Positions 7,969 to 8,706 of a DNA stretch of 8,706 bases are shown here, one piece after another. The stretch is from Spirochaetaceae bacterium (GTDB taxonomy: Bacteria; Spirochaetota; Spirochaetia; Treponematales; Treponemataceae). The notes beneath the pieces are model-generated. The model saw nothing but the letters and a program-made list of their open reading frames with translations, had not been told where the DNA came from and searched no databases. The stretch is from positions 1 through 8,706 of the forward strand of contig JAGCMR010000020.1 in assembly GCA_017646305.1 (NCBI GenBank), in the 5' to 3' direction. Position numbers and translations under genes: made by a program. Every line of letters starts with the position of its first letter. Positions within the stretch are counted from its first letter, which is position 1.

Positions 7969-8438
7969 AAATTAGATCAATTTTTCAAGGCATGGGAGTT
8001 TGTATCTTCCTCATATTGATTTTAGTGGTGTCTATTTTTTTATATAATTCCGAAAATCTTGGTAAGAGAAGGGTGCTTTATTTTGAAGCGGTTGACGGAA
8101 GCGGACTTTATATAGAAAGTCGACGTATTACAGAATATTCCTCCACTCAAGGAAGGGCTGTTCATGTACAGCAATTTGTTCAAGAGCTATTACTCGGACC
8201 TGTGACAAATGGATTTAAGTCGTTGTTTCTACAAGGTACTCGATTAGAATCCTGTTTTGTACAGGAAAATATTTTATTCATCAACTTGTCAAAGGAGGCT
8301 TTGTTTCCTAGTGCGACCACCTCAGCAACAAAGGATGGGGTGAATTTACTGGTATACAACATCAAGAAAAATTTTTCATGGATAGAATCTGTGGAAATTT
8401 ATATCGATGGTAACAAAGTATATGAGAATATTGTTTAA
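7965..8438 (+). CDS. GerMN-domain membrane-anchored protein
   Basis: The protein has 157 residues. A single hydrophobic segment at about residues 9-28 acts as an uncleaved anchor or signal peptide, leaving the rest in the periplasm. The remaining 120 or so residues fit the GerMN domain (first named from spore germination protein GerM): 'VLYFEA' (37-42), 'FVQELLLGPV' (71-80), 'LFLQGTRLES' (87-96), 'ILFINLSKEALF' (103-114) and a closing 'VEIYIDGNKVYE' (143-154). The role of this domain outside sporulating bacteria is poorly defined; it often occurs in envelope proteins near peptidoglycan enzymes. The ATG overlaps the amidase stop (ATGA, 7965-7968), so the two are translationally coupled and may act together at the wall. 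An AAGGGGA at 7944-7950 is a rather distant Shine-Dalgarno. Spot-counted GC is low (about 32% over 8221-8280). Confidence 0.8.
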   Translation: MKIRSIFQGMGVCIFLILILVVSIFLYNSENLGKRRVLYFEAVDGSGLYIESRRITEYSSTQGRAVHVQQFVQELLLGPVTNGFKSLFLQGTRLESCFVQENILFINLSKEALFPSATTSATKDGVNLLVYNIKKNFSWIESVEIYIDGNKVYENIV

Positions 8439-8476
8439 TATGGTTAAAAAAAATCATCTAAACTTCAAGAAAGTCG

Positions 8477-8505
8477 TTGACAAAATTATCAAGTTGATGG
8501 ATACT
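8477..8505 (+). promoter_or_regulatory. Sigma70-type promoter of the flaA-like gene
   Basis: A perfect -35 TTGACA (8477-8482) is followed after exactly 17 nt by GATACT (8500-8505), which matches 4 of 6 positions of the -10 consensus. Transcription would start near 8512 and leave a leader of about 42 nt. The site lies in the only sizeable intergenic gap of the window, so the downstream gene probably has its own transcript. I see no terminator hairpin between 8439 and 8476, so read-through from upstream is also possible. Confidence 0.65.
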
Positions 8506-8540
8506 GAGTAAGTATACAAGGCTACATAAAAGTGTGTATA

Positions 8541-8547
8541 AAAGGAG
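8541..8547 (+). promoter_or_regulatory. Strong ribosome binding site
   Basis: AAAGGAG lies 6 nt upstream of the ATG at 8554. It is the strongest Shine-Dalgarno in the window, consistent with an abundant structural protein downstream. Confidence 0.85.
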
Positions 8548-8553
8548 CTTTGA

Positions 8554-8706
8554 ATGAAGAAATCTTTTGTTCTAATTACAGCGGTGATGTTGCTTTTCGG
8601 AGCATTTGCATTTGGTGATGAGGCAACAATTATTGACATTACATTGTTGGATGCAGACATCGTTGCAGATCAGTATGTAAATCCTACTGAAAAAAGCCGC
8701 ACCACC
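8554..8706 (+). CDS. flaA: Flagellar filament outer-layer (sheath) protein FlaA-like, 3' partial
   Basis: Only the first 51 codons are in the window. They encode a signal peptide (KK, a hydrophobic core at residues 5-19, an AFA cleavage motif at 17-19), then a mature start 'GDEATIIDITLLDADIVAD' that resembles the N-terminus of spirochaete FlaA proteins, which carry an acidic 'DE..LIDF..L.ADI'-like stretch. FlaA is exported to the periplasm and coats the FlaB core of the endoflagellar filament. The separate promoter, the strong ribosome binding site and the position after an amidase and a GerMN protein agree with this; I recall the same order around T. pallidum flaA1, but cannot verify it here. 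With so little sequence, another exported protein cannot be excluded. Confidence 0.68.
   Translation, partial: MKKSFVLITAVMLLFGAFAFGDEATIIDITLLDADIVADQYVNPTEKSRTT

Noticed and set aside
8439..8476. Rho-independent terminator after the GerMN gene
   Set aside because: There is a run of A residues but no GC-rich stem followed by a T-tract; the only inverted repeat (ATATT/AATAT) is short and pure AT.
8459..8485. Possible sigma28 flagellar promoter
   Set aside because: TAAACTTC resembles the -35 box, but the sequence 11 nt downstream (TGACAAAA) matches only 3 of 8 positions of GCCGATAA; the overlapping sigma70-type promoter is far better.

Overview
The window looks like chromosomal DNA from a spirochaete, most likely Treponema or a close relative. 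Three things point there. The first gene has the architecture of the 'spiro-SPASM' radical SAM proteins, a family I know only from spirochaetes. The right end opens a gene whose N-terminus looks like FlaA, the periplasmic flagellar sheath protein of spirochaetes. The order amidase, GerMN-domain protein, flaA also matches what I remember of the T. pallidum flaA1 neighbourhood (not verified here). All seven genes are on the + strand. I see no RNA genes, mobile elements or CRISPR arrays.

Region 1 (1-6936) is a tight biosynthetic block of four genes. (i) A radical SAM/SPASM protein, cut at its 5' end by the window edge, carries an N-terminal domain that resembles a nucleotidyltransferase. (ii) A GT-A-type glycosyltransferase-like protein overlaps it by 26 nt. 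(iii) An 888-residue three-part protein combines an SpsF-like cytidylyltransferase, an SpsG/PseG-like nucleotide-sugar domain and a zinc-ribbon class I methyltransferase. (iv) A 575-residue ATP-grasp ligase has a C-terminal extension I do not recognise. The junctions are a 26-nt overlap, a 4-nt ATGA overlap and a 3-nt gap, so these genes are very probably co-transcribed and translationally coupled. Together they suggest synthesis and modification of an unusual activated sugar, perhaps nonulosonate-like, for a surface or flagellar glycan. The product is inferred.

Region 2 (6946-8438) holds a secreted N-acetylmuramoyl-L-alanine amidase with a TTG start and a membrane-anchored GerMN-domain protein, joined by an ATGA overlap. 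The amidase follows the ATP-grasp gene after only 9 nt, so this pair may share the operon. Spot counts suggest lower GC here than in much of region 1.

Region 3 (8439-8706) is a 115-nt intergenic stretch with a well-spaced sigma70-type promoter and a strong ribosome binding site, followed by the first 51 codons of the flaA-like gene, which runs off the window.
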